Of a stretch of DNA of 64,000 bases, positions 26,414 through 37,331 are shown piece by piece. Numbering within the stretch: position 1 is the stretch's first letter; each line of letters begins with the position of its first letter. Source of the DNA: an uncultured Rhodospirillaceae bacterium (GTDB lineage: Bacteria > Pseudomonadota > Alphaproteobacteria > Rhodospirillales > Magnetospirillaceae); contig CALABS010000077.1 in assembly GCA_937887565.1 (NCBI GenBank), positions 62,001 to 126,000 of the forward strand, written 5' to 3'. Under the pieces are notes generated by a model, which saw only the letters and a program-made list of their open reading frames with translations, was not told where the DNA came from and ran no database searches. The position numbers and the translations under genes are program-made.

Positions 26414-26710
26414 TCAGCCGTTCCAGCCCAGCGCCTCGCGGGCGTCGGCCGACAGCCGCTCGGGAGCCCACAGCGGCGCATCGAGCACGCTGACCTCGGG
26501 CTCCAGGCCGGCCGAGCGCAACAGGCGTTCGCACTCGTCGCGCAGATAGCCGGACTGCGGGCAGGCGGGGGTGGTCATGATCAGGCCGACGCGGGCGTGG
26601 GTCGCCTCGACCGCGACGCTCTCGACCAGGCCCAGGTCGACGATGTTGATGCCGACGTCGGGATCGAGGACGGCGCGCAGGATGTCGAGGACTCGTTGGG
26701 AAGGGGACAT
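26414..26710 (-). CDS. DUF59/MIP18-family metal-sulfur cluster assembly factor
   Basis: 98 residues covering a complete DUF59 (PaaD/SufT-like) domain: LDPDVGINIVDLGLVESVAV at the N-terminus and MTTPACPQSGYLRDE with the conserved Cys. Such proteins help load Fe-S clusters or other metallocentres. The ATG at 26710 matches the family start; a GTG at 26740 is possible. First gene of a pair with the NnrS-like membrane protein, suggesting maturation or repair of metal centres under low oxygen or NO. Confidence 0.85.
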   Translation of the reverse strand: MSPSQRVLDILRAVLDPDVGINIVDLGLVESVAVEATHARVGLIMTTPACPQSGYLRDECERLLRSAGLEPEVSVLDAPLWAPERLSADAREALGWNG

Positions 26711-26766
26711 GGGGCACCGGGGGGCTTGGGGTCGGCTCACCCTAAGGGCGTCGGCCGGCGGCGACC

Positions 26767-26780
26767 TTGAGCGCGGTCAA
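26767..26780 (-). promoter_or_regulatory. FNR/DNR-type box upstream of the DUF59 operon
   Basis: TTGAGCGCGGTCAA fits TTGA-N6-TCAA, the core of sites bound by FNR, DNR and NnrR. It is 57 bases before the DUF59 start, the right position for an activator site. The motif is rare in such GC-rich DNA, and another copy occurs before the FNR-like gene at 55508. Confidence 0.6.
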
Positions 26781-26872
26781 GCCGGCCGCCGCCGCCGCCC
26801 TTGACCGGTCGCGGGCCGGTGGTTAGGGTTTGCGGTGCACACGTCCCGACTCCCTTCCATACGGCGGAATCC

Positions 26873-27751
26873 ATGGCGCAAGGCGGCTCTTCCAAGCCCA
26901 GCTTCCAGCAACTCATCCTCACCCTGCACGCCTTCTGGGCCGAGCAGGGCTGCGTGATTCTCCAGCCCTACGACATGGAGGTCGGCGCCGGCACCTTCCA
27001 TCCGGCCACCACGCTGCGCGCGCTGGGCCCCGATCCGTGGAAATGCGCCTTTGTGCAGCCGTCGCGCCGTCCCAAGGACGGCCGCTACGGCGAGAACCCC
27101 AACCGGCTGCAGCATTACTACCAGTACCAGGTGCTGCTCAAGCCCAGCCCGCAGAACTCGCAGGACCTGTACCTGGAAAGCCTGCGCCGCCTGGGTGTCG
27201 ATCCCATGGCCCACGACATCCGCTTCGTCGAGGACGACTGGGAGAGCCCGACGCTGGGCGCCTGGGGCCTGGGCTGGGAGGTGTGGTGCGACGGCATGGA
27301 GGTGACCCAGTTCACCTATTTCCAGCAGGTCGGCGGCATCGAATGCGACCCGGTGGCGGTCGAGCTGACCTACGGCCTGGAGCGCCTGGCCATGTACATC
27401 CAGGGGGTCGAGAACGTCTACGACCTCGACTTCAACGGCCAGGGGGTGAAATACGGCGACGTCTTCCTCCAGGCCGAGAAGGAGTATTCGGCCCATAACT
27501 TCGAGCTCGCCGACACCGACATGCTCTATCGGCATTTCCTCGACGCCGAGAAGGAGTGCCAGGGCCTGCTGGCGGCCGGCGTTCCGCTGCCGGCCTATGA
27601 CCAATGCATCAAGGCCAGCCACCGCTTCAACCTGCTGGACGCGCGCGGGGTGATCTCGGTGACCGAGCGCCAGGCCTATATCGGCCGCGTCCGCGCCCTG
27701 GCCAAGGCCTGCTGCGAGGGCTGGCTGGCGACTCAGGTGGAGGGCAAGTAG
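26873..27751 (+). CDS. glyQ: Glycine-tRNA ligase alpha subunit
   Basis: 292 residues, the catalytic subunit of the bacterial alpha2-beta2 glycyl-tRNA synthetase. It contains FQQLILTLHAFWAEQGC, ILQPYDMEVGAGTFHPAT, FVQPSRRPKDGRYGENPNR and LTYGLERLAMYIQGV, all family hallmarks. The ATG at 26873 is used because residues upstream of it do not match the family. It directly abuts glyS. Confidence 0.98.
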   Translation: MAQGGSSKPSFQQLILTLHAFWAEQGCVILQPYDMEVGAGTFHPATTLRALGPDPWKCAFVQPSRRPKDGRYGENPNRLQHYYQYQVLLKPSPQNSQDLYLESLRRLGVDPMAHDIRFVEDDWESPTLGAWGLGWEVWCDGMEVTQFTYFQQVGGIECDPVAVELTYGLERLAMYIQGVENVYDLDFNGQGVKYGDVFLQAEKEYSAHNFELADTDMLYRHFLDAEKECQGLLAAGVPLPAYDQCIKASHRFNLLDARGVISVTERQAYIGRVRALAKACCEGWLATQVEGK

Positions 27752-29809
27752 ATGGCCGAGTTGCTGCTTGAGCTCCTGTCCGAGGAAATCCCCGCCCGCA
27801 TGCAGCCCGGTGCCGCCGAGGCGCTGCGCCGCATGGTCGCCGAGGGGCTGAAGAAGGCCGGCCTCGCCTTCGACGGCGCGCGTGCCTATGTCACCGCCCG
27901 TCGCCTGGCCCTGGTGGTCGAGGGCCTGCCCACCGCCCAGCCCGACGTTTCCGAGGAGCGGCGCGGCCCTCGCATCGGCGCTCCCGAGCAGGCCATGGCC
28001 GGCTTCCTGGCCTCCACCGGCATGACCATGGAGCAGTTGGAAAAGCGCGACACCGGCAAGGGCGAGTTCTGGTTCGCCGTCATCAGCAAGACCGGGCGGC
28101 CGACCGCCGAGGTGCTGAAGGAGGTGATCGAGCAGACCATGGCCGACTTCCCGTGGCCGAAGTCGCAGCGCTGGGGCGCCAACGCCGTGCGCTGGGTGCG
28201 GCCGCTGCAATCGATCCTGTGCCTGTTCGACGGCGCAGTGGTGCCGGTGTCGTTTGGCCCCATCGCGGCCGGCGACCTGACCCGCGGCCACCGCTTCCTG
28301 GCCCCGGAGCCCTTCCGCGCCAAGGACTTCGCCGACTACGCCGCCCGTCTGCGCGATGCCAAGGTGCTGCTGGACCCGGTCGAGCGTCGCCACGAGATCC
28401 TGCGCCAGGCCGAGGCCGCCGCCGCCGCCGAAGGCCTGACCCTCCGCCCCGACGACGGCCTGCTGGACGAGGTGACCGGGCTGGTGGAGTGGCCCACGGT
28501 CATGGTCGGATCCATCGACGCCCAGTTCATGGAGGTGCCGGCCGAGGTGCTGATCACCTCCATGCGCTCGCACCAGAAGTACTTTTCGCTGCTCAACGCC
28601 GACGGTTCGCTGGCGCCGAGCTTCCTGGTGGTCGCCAACATGCCCAATGCCGAGGCGATCGTCGCCGGCAACCAGCGCGTCCTGCGGGCGCGGCTGTCGG
28701 ACGCCGCCTTCTTCTGGGACACCGACCGCAAGGCGAAACTGGCCTCGCGGCTGCCCAGGCTGGCCGAGCGTCTGTTCTACGCCCGCCTGGGCACCATGGC
28801 CGACAAGGTCGAGCGCATGAAGGTGCTGTCGCGGCACCTGACCTTCTATGTGGAAGGGGCGTCCGCCGGCGACGCCGAGCGCGCCGCCGAGCTGGCCAAG
28901 GCGGACCTGTCCACCGAGATGGTCGGCGAGTTCCCCGAACTGCAGGGCGTCATGGGCCGCTATTACGCCCTGGGCGACGGCGAGAAGCCGGTGGTGGCCG
29001 ACGCGGTGGCCGAGCACTACTCGCCCCTGGGCCCGTCGGATCGGGTGCCGTCGGCGCCGGTCAGCATCTGCGTGTCGCTGGCCGACAAGATCGACAGCCT
29101 GGTCGGGTTCTTCGCCATCGACGAGAAGCCCACCGGCTCCAAGGACCCGTTCGCGCTGCGCCGCGCCGCCCTGGGCGTCATCCGACTGGTGGTGGAGAAC
29201 GGGCTGCGGCTGCCGCTGGTGCCGTTCTTCAAGCTGTCGCACGGGCAGTTCCGCTCGTTGGGGCGGAGCGTCGACGAGACGGCCGCCGACCTGCTCGACT
29301 TCTTCGCCGACCGTTTGAAGGTCCATTTGAAAGAAAAGGGGGTCCGTCACGATCTGGTGAACGCCGTATTCGCCCTGGGTGGGGAAGACGACTTGGTGCG
29401 CCTACTCGCCCGGGTGGGGGCGCTGGGTGAATTCCTGCAATCCGATGACGGATCGAATCTTCTGGTTGCTTATCGCCGCGCGGCGAATATCGTGAGGATC
29501 GAAGAGAAGAAGGACGGCACCTCGTATGCCGGCCCGGTGGACGAGGCCTTGCTGCGCGAATCCGAGGAGAAGGCGCTTGCCCGCGCCCTGGCCGAGGTCC
29601 GCGCCGGCGCCGCGGGAGCCCTCACGACCGAGAGGTTCGCCGACGCCATGGCCCTGCTCGCCAGGCTGCGCCAGCCGGTGGACGCTTTCTTCGACAAGGT
29701 GACGGTCAACACCGAGGACGCGGCGCTCCGGGTCAACCGCCTGCGGCTCCTGGCCGAGATCGGCGGGGCCATGGGCGAGGTCGCGGACTTCGGCAAGATC
29801 GAGGGTTAA
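27752..29809 (+). CDS. glyS: Glycine-tRNA ligase beta subunit
   Basis: 685-residue tRNA-binding subunit. The N-terminus (MAELLLELLSEEIPARMQPGA), ITSMRSHQKYF, MADKVERM and SLADKIDSLVGFF are standard GlyS signatures, and a C-terminal anticodon-binding-like domain follows. The ATG directly follows the glyQ stop with no spacer, so the two subunits are translationally coupled. Confidence 0.98.
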   Translation: MAELLLELLSEEIPARMQPGAAEALRRMVAEGLKKAGLAFDGARAYVTARRLALVVEGLPTAQPDVSEERRGPRIGAPEQAMAGFLASTGMTMEQLEKRDTGKGEFWFAVISKTGRPTAEVLKEVIEQTMADFPWPKSQRWGANAVRWVRPLQSILCLFDGAVVPVSFGPIAAGDLTRGHRFLAPEPFRAKDFADYAARLRDAKVLLDPVERRHEILRQAEAAAAAEGLTLRPDDGLLDEVTGLVEWPTVMVGSIDAQFMEVPAEVLITSMRSHQKYFSLLNADGSLAPSFLVVANMPNAEAIVAGNQRVLRARLSDAAFFWDTDRKAKLASRLPRLAERLFYARLGTMADKVERMKVLSRHLTFYVEGASAGDAERAAELAKADLSTEMVGEFPELQGVMGRYYALGDGEKPVVADAVAEHYSPLGPSDRVPSAPVSICVSLADKIDSLVGFFAIDEKPTGSKDPFALRRAALGVIRLVVENGLRLPLVPFFKLSHGQFRSLGRSVDETAADLLDFFADRLKVHLKEKGVRHDLVNAVFALGGEDDLVRLLARVGALGEFLQSDDGSNLLVAYRRAANIVRIEEKKDGTSYAGPVDEALLRESEEKALARALAEVRAGAAGALTTERFADAMALLARLRQPVDAFFDKVTVNTEDAALRVNRLRLLAEIGGAMGEVADFGKIEG

Positions 29810-29868
29810 CAACAGGGACGGGCTCCGAGGGGTGGGGTTCGTCCTGCGGGTCCAGGAAGGGGTCTACC

Positions 29869-32553
<2,685 letters not shown>

Positions 32554-32574
32554 GGTTTCCATGGTGACGGAAGG

Positions 32575-32600
32575 GGCCCCGGCGAAAGCCGGGGCCTTTT
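32575..32600 (+). terminator. Rho-independent terminator of ppdK
   Basis: GGCCCCGGC pairs with GCCGGGGCC around a GAAA tetraloop and is followed by TTTT, 21 bases after the stop codon. Confidence 0.9.
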
Positions 32601-32763
32601 CCGCTTTCGGCGGGGCACAAGGGGGGCGGCGGCGTCGCGCCGTCGGCGGCGGAGTAGCATTCGCCCATGGGCGGCGCTATGCTGCACTGCCCACCGCGCC
32701 CAGGGGCTTTTCGCCCTCCTCCTCGCGCCGGCGGGCGTTCTTCCCTCTTGGCAGTAGGGCACC

Positions 32764-33948
32764 ATGGCCGACAAGCCGCAGCTTCGTTTCGTCCTCTGCC
32801 TGGGCAGCGTCACCGCCCTGGGGCCGCTGTCCATCGACATGTACCTGCCGGCCTTTCCCCATCTGACCGCCGACCTGGCGGCCAGCCCGTCGGTGGTGCA
32901 GGCCAGCCTGTCGGCCTGCATCCTGGGGCTTGCCCTCGGGCAGTTGCTGGTGGGGCCGCTCAGCGACGCCATGGGGCGGCGGCCGCCGTTGCTGGCCGGC
33001 CTGGCCGCCTATGCCGTGACCTCGCTGTTGTGCGCGCTGGCGCCCACCGCGCCGTGGCTGGTGGCGGCGCGGCTGGCCCAGGGGCTGGCGGGTTCGGCGG
33101 CGCTGGTCATCGCCAGCGCGGTGGCCCGCGATCTCTATCACGGGGCGGCGGCGGCGCGCTTCTTCTCGACATTGATGCTGGTGATGGGACTGGCGCCCAT
33201 CCTGGCTCCGGTTCTCGGCGCCCAGGTGCTGCTGGTCACCAGCTGGCACGGCATCTTCGTGGTGCTGGCGGCGGCGGGGGTGGTGCTGATGGGCGTCACC
33301 GCCCGCCTGTTGCCCGAGACCCTGCCGGCCGAGCACCGCCATGTGGGCGGCTGGCGGCGAACCATGGAGGCCTTCGCCGGCGTGCTGTCCGACCGCATCT
33401 TCGCCGTCCATGCCGCCATCGCCGGCCTGGGTTTCGCGGCGATGTTCTCGTACATCGCCGGCTCGCCCTTCGTGCTGCAGAACATCCACGGCCTGTCGCC
33501 CCAGCACTTCGGCATGGTCTTCGGCGCCAACGCCCTGGGCCTGGTGCTGCTGGCCCAGGTCAACGGACGGCTGGCCCATCGTGTCGGCCCGGGGCGGCTG
33601 CTGCGGGCAGGGTTGGTCGGGCTGGCGGCGGGGGCGGTCCTGTTGATGGCGGCGGTGGTGCTGGAGTTGGGTCTGTGGCCGCTGCTGGCCGGCCTGCTGG
33701 TGGTGGTGGCGAGCCAGGGATTGATCGCCCCCAACGCCACCGCCCTGGCGCTGCTCAACCACGGCCGCGCCGCCGGGTCGGCATCGGCGCTGCTGGGGGC
33801 GTTGCGGTTCGTGGTGGGCGCGGTCGCCGCGCCGCTGGTGGGCCTTGCCGGCGAGGGCACCGCGCTGCCCATGGCCGGCGTCATCCTGGTCTGCGCCTTC
33901 GGGGCACTGGCGATCTCGCTGCGGGTCCCGGGGACCAGGTCCGGATAG
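32764..33948 (+). CDS. Bcr/CflA-type multidrug efflux MFS transporter
   Basis: 394 residues with twelve predicted membrane helices (DHA1 group). Motifs characteristic of Bcr/CflA are TALGPLSIDMYLPAFP at the N-terminus, GQLLVGPLSDAMGRRPPLLAG (motif A), ARLAQGLAGSAALVIASAVARDLY, and APILAPVLGAQVL (motif C). Proteins of this group export drugs or cysteine-pathway intermediates by proton antiport. Substrate is not predictable here. Confidence 0.9.
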   Translation: MADKPQLRFVLCLGSVTALGPLSIDMYLPAFPHLTADLAASPSVVQASLSACILGLALGQLLVGPLSDAMGRRPPLLAGLAAYAVTSLLCALAPTAPWLVAARLAQGLAGSAALVIASAVARDLYHGAAAARFFSTLMLVMGLAPILAPVLGAQVLLVTSWHGIFVVLAAAGVVLMGVTARLLPETLPAEHRHVGGWRRTMEAFAGVLSDRIFAVHAAIAGLGFAAMFSYIAGSPFVLQNIHGLSPQHFGMVFGANALGLVLLAQVNGRLAHRVGPGRLLRAGLVGLAAGAVLLMAAVVLELGLWPLLAGLLVVVASQGLIAPNATALALLNHGRAAGSASALLGALRFVVGAVAAPLVGLAGEGTALPMAGVILVCAFGALAISLRVPGTRSG

Positions 33949-33953
33949 GGGCG

Positions 33954-34616
33954 GTGGTCGTCGACTCCGGCCGGCAACCGCGCACCGTTCCGGCGGTGGC
34001 GGCGGCGCTGTCGCTGCTGCTGCATCTGGCGGTGGCGCTGGCCTGGATGTGGCCGCGCCTGTCGGACCTCCCCGACGAGCCGCCGCCCGCCATCGCGGTG
34101 GAGATCGTGCCGGCCCCGAAGCCGCCGGAGGCGGCACGGGAGGCGGCTCCGCCACCCGCCCCGTCCGCCGCCCCACCCGCCGCCAAGCCCATTCCCCAGC
34201 TCGACGACCCGGCGCCGGTGACGGAGCGCTCCACCCCGGCTGCGGTGTCGCGGCGCAAGCTGGCTCCCACCCGCTCCGAGCGCGACATGGTGCTGTCGCA
34301 GGTGGTCCGCCACTGGCGGCCGCCGGCGGCTCTGGCGGCCTATGCGGACGCGGAATTCGCGGTGACCGTCACCGTGCTCGGTGACGGCATGCTGGCCGGC
34401 GCCTTCTCGGCCCGCGCCCCGTTCGATCCGGCGGCGGCCATCGAGGGCTATGCCGGGCTCGACGCCCGCGACCTCCGCCGCCAGGCCTCGGAATCCTTCT
34501 ACCGGGCGCTGCGCCAGGCCCAGCCGCTCACACTGCCGCCGGCCCTGGCCGCCAAGGCGCCCTTCGACGTGGTCCTTGAATTCCGCGTCCGCGACGTCCG
34601 CAAGGGGCGGAATTGA
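33954..34616 (+). CDS. TonB/TolA-like single-pass periplasmic protein, function unassigned
   Basis: 220 residues from a GTG at 33954, five bases after the exporter gene, with AGGGG just upstream. One transmembrane helix (~10-30) is followed by a Pro/Ala/Glu-rich stretch (~33-95) and a folded C-terminal part with QVVRHWRPP and FAVTVTVLGDGMLAG. The layout and the QVxRxWxPP pattern resemble TolA/TonB C-terminal domains. No ExbB/ExbD genes are nearby. It could be a TolA-like linker. The gene ends one base from the convergent porin gene. Confidence 0.65.
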   Translation: MVVDSGRQPRTVPAVAAALSLLLHLAVALAWMWPRLSDLPDEPPPAIAVEIVPAPKPPEAAREAAPPPAPSAAPPAAKPIPQLDDPAPVTERSTPAAVSRRKLAPTRSERDMVLSQVVRHWRPPAALAAYADAEFAVTVTVLGDGMLAGAFSARAPFDPAAAIEGYAGLDARDLRRQASESFYRALRQAQPLTLPPALAAKAPFDVVLEFRVRDVRKGRN

Positions 34617-34617
34617 T

Positions 34618-35409
34618 CTAGAAGCTGGTCGCTGCGGTGACCAGTATTCGCTCGCCGCAGGTGTCGAGGCCGCCGCCGCATTCGGCGCGGCTGAGATCGG
34701 TGTCGCTGTAGGTCACCGAGAGGTCCACCTTTTCCACGGTGATCCCGGCCCCCACCCCCCAATGCCAATAGTCCGGGGTTCCGAAGGCGCCGTTGTCGTT
34801 GATCCATTGGCGGCCGGCCTGGACGCTGACCGAGGCGGGCACGATCAGGCCGGCGACCGTGTAGGCGGCGGCACCGTGCAGGTAGTGGCCGGACCCCGAC
34901 TCGTTGAAGAAGTCGGGCGAGTAGTTGTAGCCGAGGCTGAGGTCCAGGTCGGCGAGGGGCGTGACCGTTCCGGTGGCGCCAAGCTCCCAGTAGTCGTAGT
35001 CGCGGGCCGTGTCGGCGCCCGGATAGCTGTAATAGATGGCCCGGAGGTCGATCTCGACGGGGCGGAACTCGCCCGCCCAGCCGGCATACCAGTCCAACTC
35101 GGCCGAGGCCTGGTCGCCGTCGTCGAAATCGACGCTTGATCCCCACACTCCGGCGAACGCGCCGGACTCGTGGGTCCAGTCCAGGCTGCCCTGGATGGCG
35201 GCGCTTTCATCCGACTGGCTGATGCCCCGGAAAACGTAGTCGCTGGTCAGCGCCACCGACCCGCCGATGTCACCGGGCAGGACGTTGGGCTCCGCCGTTT
35301 CCGCCGGGGCGCCGGGAATCGTTCCGGCGGGGGAAGGGGGCATCTCCTGCGCCAGGCCGGCCGGAGCCCAGGCCATCGCGGCGGCCGCCATCACCAAGGT
35401 CTTGCGCAT
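34618..35409 (-). CDS. TorF-family putative outer-membrane porin
   Basis: 263 residues with a signal peptide ending in LAQ. The mature beta-rich sequence begins GGSVALTSDYVFRGISQSDESAAIQG, the family hallmark, and ends in an aromatic Phe (TAATSF) like many outer-membrane barrels. Two Cys near the C-terminus (AECGGGLDTCGE) probably form a disulfide in a loop. The solute is unknown. Confidence 0.85.
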   Translation of the reverse strand: MRKTLVMAAAAMAWAPAGLAQEMPPSPAGTIPGAPAETAEPNVLPGDIGGSVALTSDYVFRGISQSDESAAIQGSLDWTHESGAFAGVWGSSVDFDDGDQASAELDWYAGWAGEFRPVEIDLRAIYYSYPGADTARDYDYWELGATGTVTPLADLDLSLGYNYSPDFFNESGSGHYLHGAAAYTVAGLIVPASVSVQAGRQWINDNGAFGTPDYWHWGVGAGITVEKVDLSVTYSDTDLSRAECGGGLDTCGERILVTAATSF

Positions 35410-35479
35410 CCTCGCCTCCTGCTATGGGTTCAAGCAGAAGGTGATATTGCGGTGCGGCAGCGCCCACCGGGCTTAGGGA

Positions 35480-35860
35480 TTAAGGCGCCTGATAGCCGTC
35501 GACGCCGCAGGCCAGCCGGATGCCCAGGACGGTGCCGCTATTGGGGGTGTTGAAGAAATTGTGGTAGGTCCACACCCGCGCCTTGTCGCAGCGGATGCTG
35601 ACTTGCGTGTCCGAGTCCCAGGCCACCTCGGGCTGGGAGGTGTTGTCGGCCAGGAACACCCGGGCGGCCTTGCCGTTGCCGACGCCCTTGGGGCCCATCA
35701 GAACCATGTAAGGCGACTCCTTGCCCCGCGCCGCCTGCACCCGCACCACGATGGCGTCCCAGGCGCCGTCGGGCGAGGTCAGACGGGCCAGCTCGGTGAC
35801 GTCGCCTTCGCCGCAGGCGGTGAGCGCGAGCAGGGACAGGGCGGCGAACAGGCGTTTCAT
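35480..35860 (-). CDS. Small lipoprotein of unknown function
   Basis: 126 residues. Signal peptide II with lipobox LTAC (MKRLFAALSLLALTAC) predicts a lipid-anchored protein. The mature domain has a beta-sandwich-like pattern (SPDGAWDAIVVRVQA, DSDTQVSIRCDKARVW) and two further Cys that may pair. The longer open frame upstream is not coding. I do not recognise a named family. Confidence 0.75.
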   Translation of the reverse strand: MKRLFAALSLLALTACGEGDVTELARLTSPDGAWDAIVVRVQAARGKESPYMVLMGPKGVGNGKAARVFLADNTSQPEVAWDSDTQVSIRCDKARVWTYHNFFNTPNSGTVLGIRLACGVDGYQAP

Positions 35861-35940
35861 GGCGGGGAGTCTCCAAGTCGGGGCGCGGCGCAAGGATTCA
35901 CCGCATTGCCTTTCGATACAAGGAGGAATGTGCGGAAAGA

Positions 35941-35966
35941 AAAAGGCGCCCCGCCGGGGCGCCTTT
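35941..35966 (-). terminator. Rho-independent terminator of hemA
   Basis: GGCGCCCC pairs with GGGGCGCC around a three-base loop, flanked by AAAA and TTT, so it may work in both directions. On the minus strand TTTTTCTTT follows. It lies 13 bases after the hemA stop. Confidence 0.85.
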
Positions 35967-35976
35967 GCCGCAAGGC

Positions 35977-37203
35977 CTATTCCGCCGCCCGCTTGTGGTG
36001 GCGGGGCAGGTCCAGCTTGTCCCACACATCCGAGATGGCGGCGACCAGATGGTCCATCATCTCGTCGGTATGCAGCGGCGTCGGCGTGATGCGCAGGCGC
36101 TCGGTGCCCACCGGCACGGTGGGATAGTTGATGGGCTGGACGTAGATGTTGTGCGCGCGCATCAACAGGTCAGAGGCCTGCTTGCACAGTGCCGCGTTGC
36201 CGACCATCACCGGCACGATGTGGCTGATGGACGGCAGCACCGGGATGCCCTGGTCGCCCAGGCGGCGCTTCAGGGTGGCGGCCCGCTCCTGGTGGCGGTC
36301 GCGGATCTCGGGATGGGCGCGCAGCCAGCGCACCGACGCCAGGGCGGCGGCGGCCACCGCCGGCGGCATCGACGACGAGAAGATGAAGCCCTGGCCGAAG
36401 CTGCGCACGTAGTCGGTCAGGCTGGCCGAGGCGGCGATATAGCCGCCGACCACGCCGATGGCCTTGGCCAGCGTGCCCTGGATGATGGTGATGCGGTCGC
36501 GCACGCCGTCGCGCTCGGCCACGCCCGAGCCCTCGGCGCCGTACATGCCGACCGCGTGGACCTCGTCCAGGAAGGTCATGGCGTTGTGCTTCTCGGCGAC
36601 GTCGCACAGCTCGGCCAGCGGCGCGATGTCGCCGTCCATGGAATAGACCGACTCGAAGGCCACCAGCTTGGGGGTCTCCTGCGGATAGGCCGACAGCAGC
36701 TCGTCCAGGTGCTCGGGGTCGTTGTGGCGGAACACGTGCTTGGGGGCGCGCGAATGACGGATGCCCTCGATCATCGAGTTGTGGTTCAGCTCGTCCGAGA
36801 AGATCACGCAGTTGGGGATGGTGGCGCCCAGGGTCGACAGGGTGGTCTGGTTGGCCACGTAGCCCGAGGTGAACAGCAGCGCCGATTCCTTGGCGTTGAA
36901 GCTGGCCAGCTCCTCTTCCAGCAGCACATGGTAGTGGTTGGTGCCCGAGATGTTGCGGGTGCCGCCGGCGCCGGCGCCGCATTTCTCGAGCGCTTCGGTC
37001 GCGGCGGCGACCACCTCGGGGTGCTGGCCCATGCCCAGATAGTCGTTGGAGCACCACACCGTGACCTCGTAGGTCTTGCCGTCGCGGTAGTTCAGCGCGA
37101 CGGGGAACCGGCCGCGCTGGCGTTCCAGGTCGGCGAAGACGCGGTAGCGGCCCTCGGACTTGAGGTCCGACAGGCGCTTGGCGAAGTAGTGCTCGTAATT
37201 CAT
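35977..37203 (-). CDS. hemA: 5-aminolevulinate synthase
   Basis: 408 residues. It condenses glycine and succinyl-CoA to 5-aminolevulinate, the Shemin route typical of alphaproteobacteria. It contains VTVWCSNDYLGMGQHP, GAGAGGTRNISGTNHYH, FLDEVHAVGMYG and the PLP-binding lysine in IIQGTLAKAIGVVGGY. The start MNYEHYF at 37203 is chosen, matching the family; codons upstream do not match. Terminator downstream. It supplies heme for the cytochromes nearby. Confidence 0.97.
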   Translation of the reverse strand: MNYEHYFAKRLSDLKSEGRYRVFADLERQRGRFPVALNYRDGKTYEVTVWCSNDYLGMGQHPEVVAAATEALEKCGAGAGGTRNISGTNHYHVLLEEELASFNAKESALLFTSGYVANQTTLSTLGATIPNCVIFSDELNHNSMIEGIRHSRAPKHVFRHNDPEHLDELLSAYPQETPKLVAFESVYSMDGDIAPLAELCDVAEKHNAMTFLDEVHAVGMYGAEGSGVAERDGVRDRITIIQGTLAKAIGVVGGYIAASASLTDYVRSFGQGFIFSSSMPPAVAAAALASVRWLRAHPEIRDRHQERAATLKRRLGDQGIPVLPSISHIVPVMVGNAALCKQASDLLMRAHNIYVQPINYPTVPVGTERLRITPTPLHTDEMMDHLVAAISDVWDKLDLPRHHKRAAE

Positions 37204-37306
37204 CCCTACTGCCTCCCTCCACCGTCCGAAGACGGGGCCCGCGCGGCGGCGGGTGTTCATAATTCAAGCGATCCTAATGGATCGAAAACCCGCAGTGCAA
37301 GTTAAC

Positions 37307-37331
37307 AAGCCCGTAATGTCCGTGCGGGCTT
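37307..37331 (-). terminator. Weak terminator-like hairpin after the aminotransferase gene
   Basis: AAGCCCG pairs with CGGGCTT (loop of 11), overlapping the end of the aminotransferase gene, and is followed on the minus strand by TGTTAACTT. Stem is short, so function is doubtful. Confidence 0.4.
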
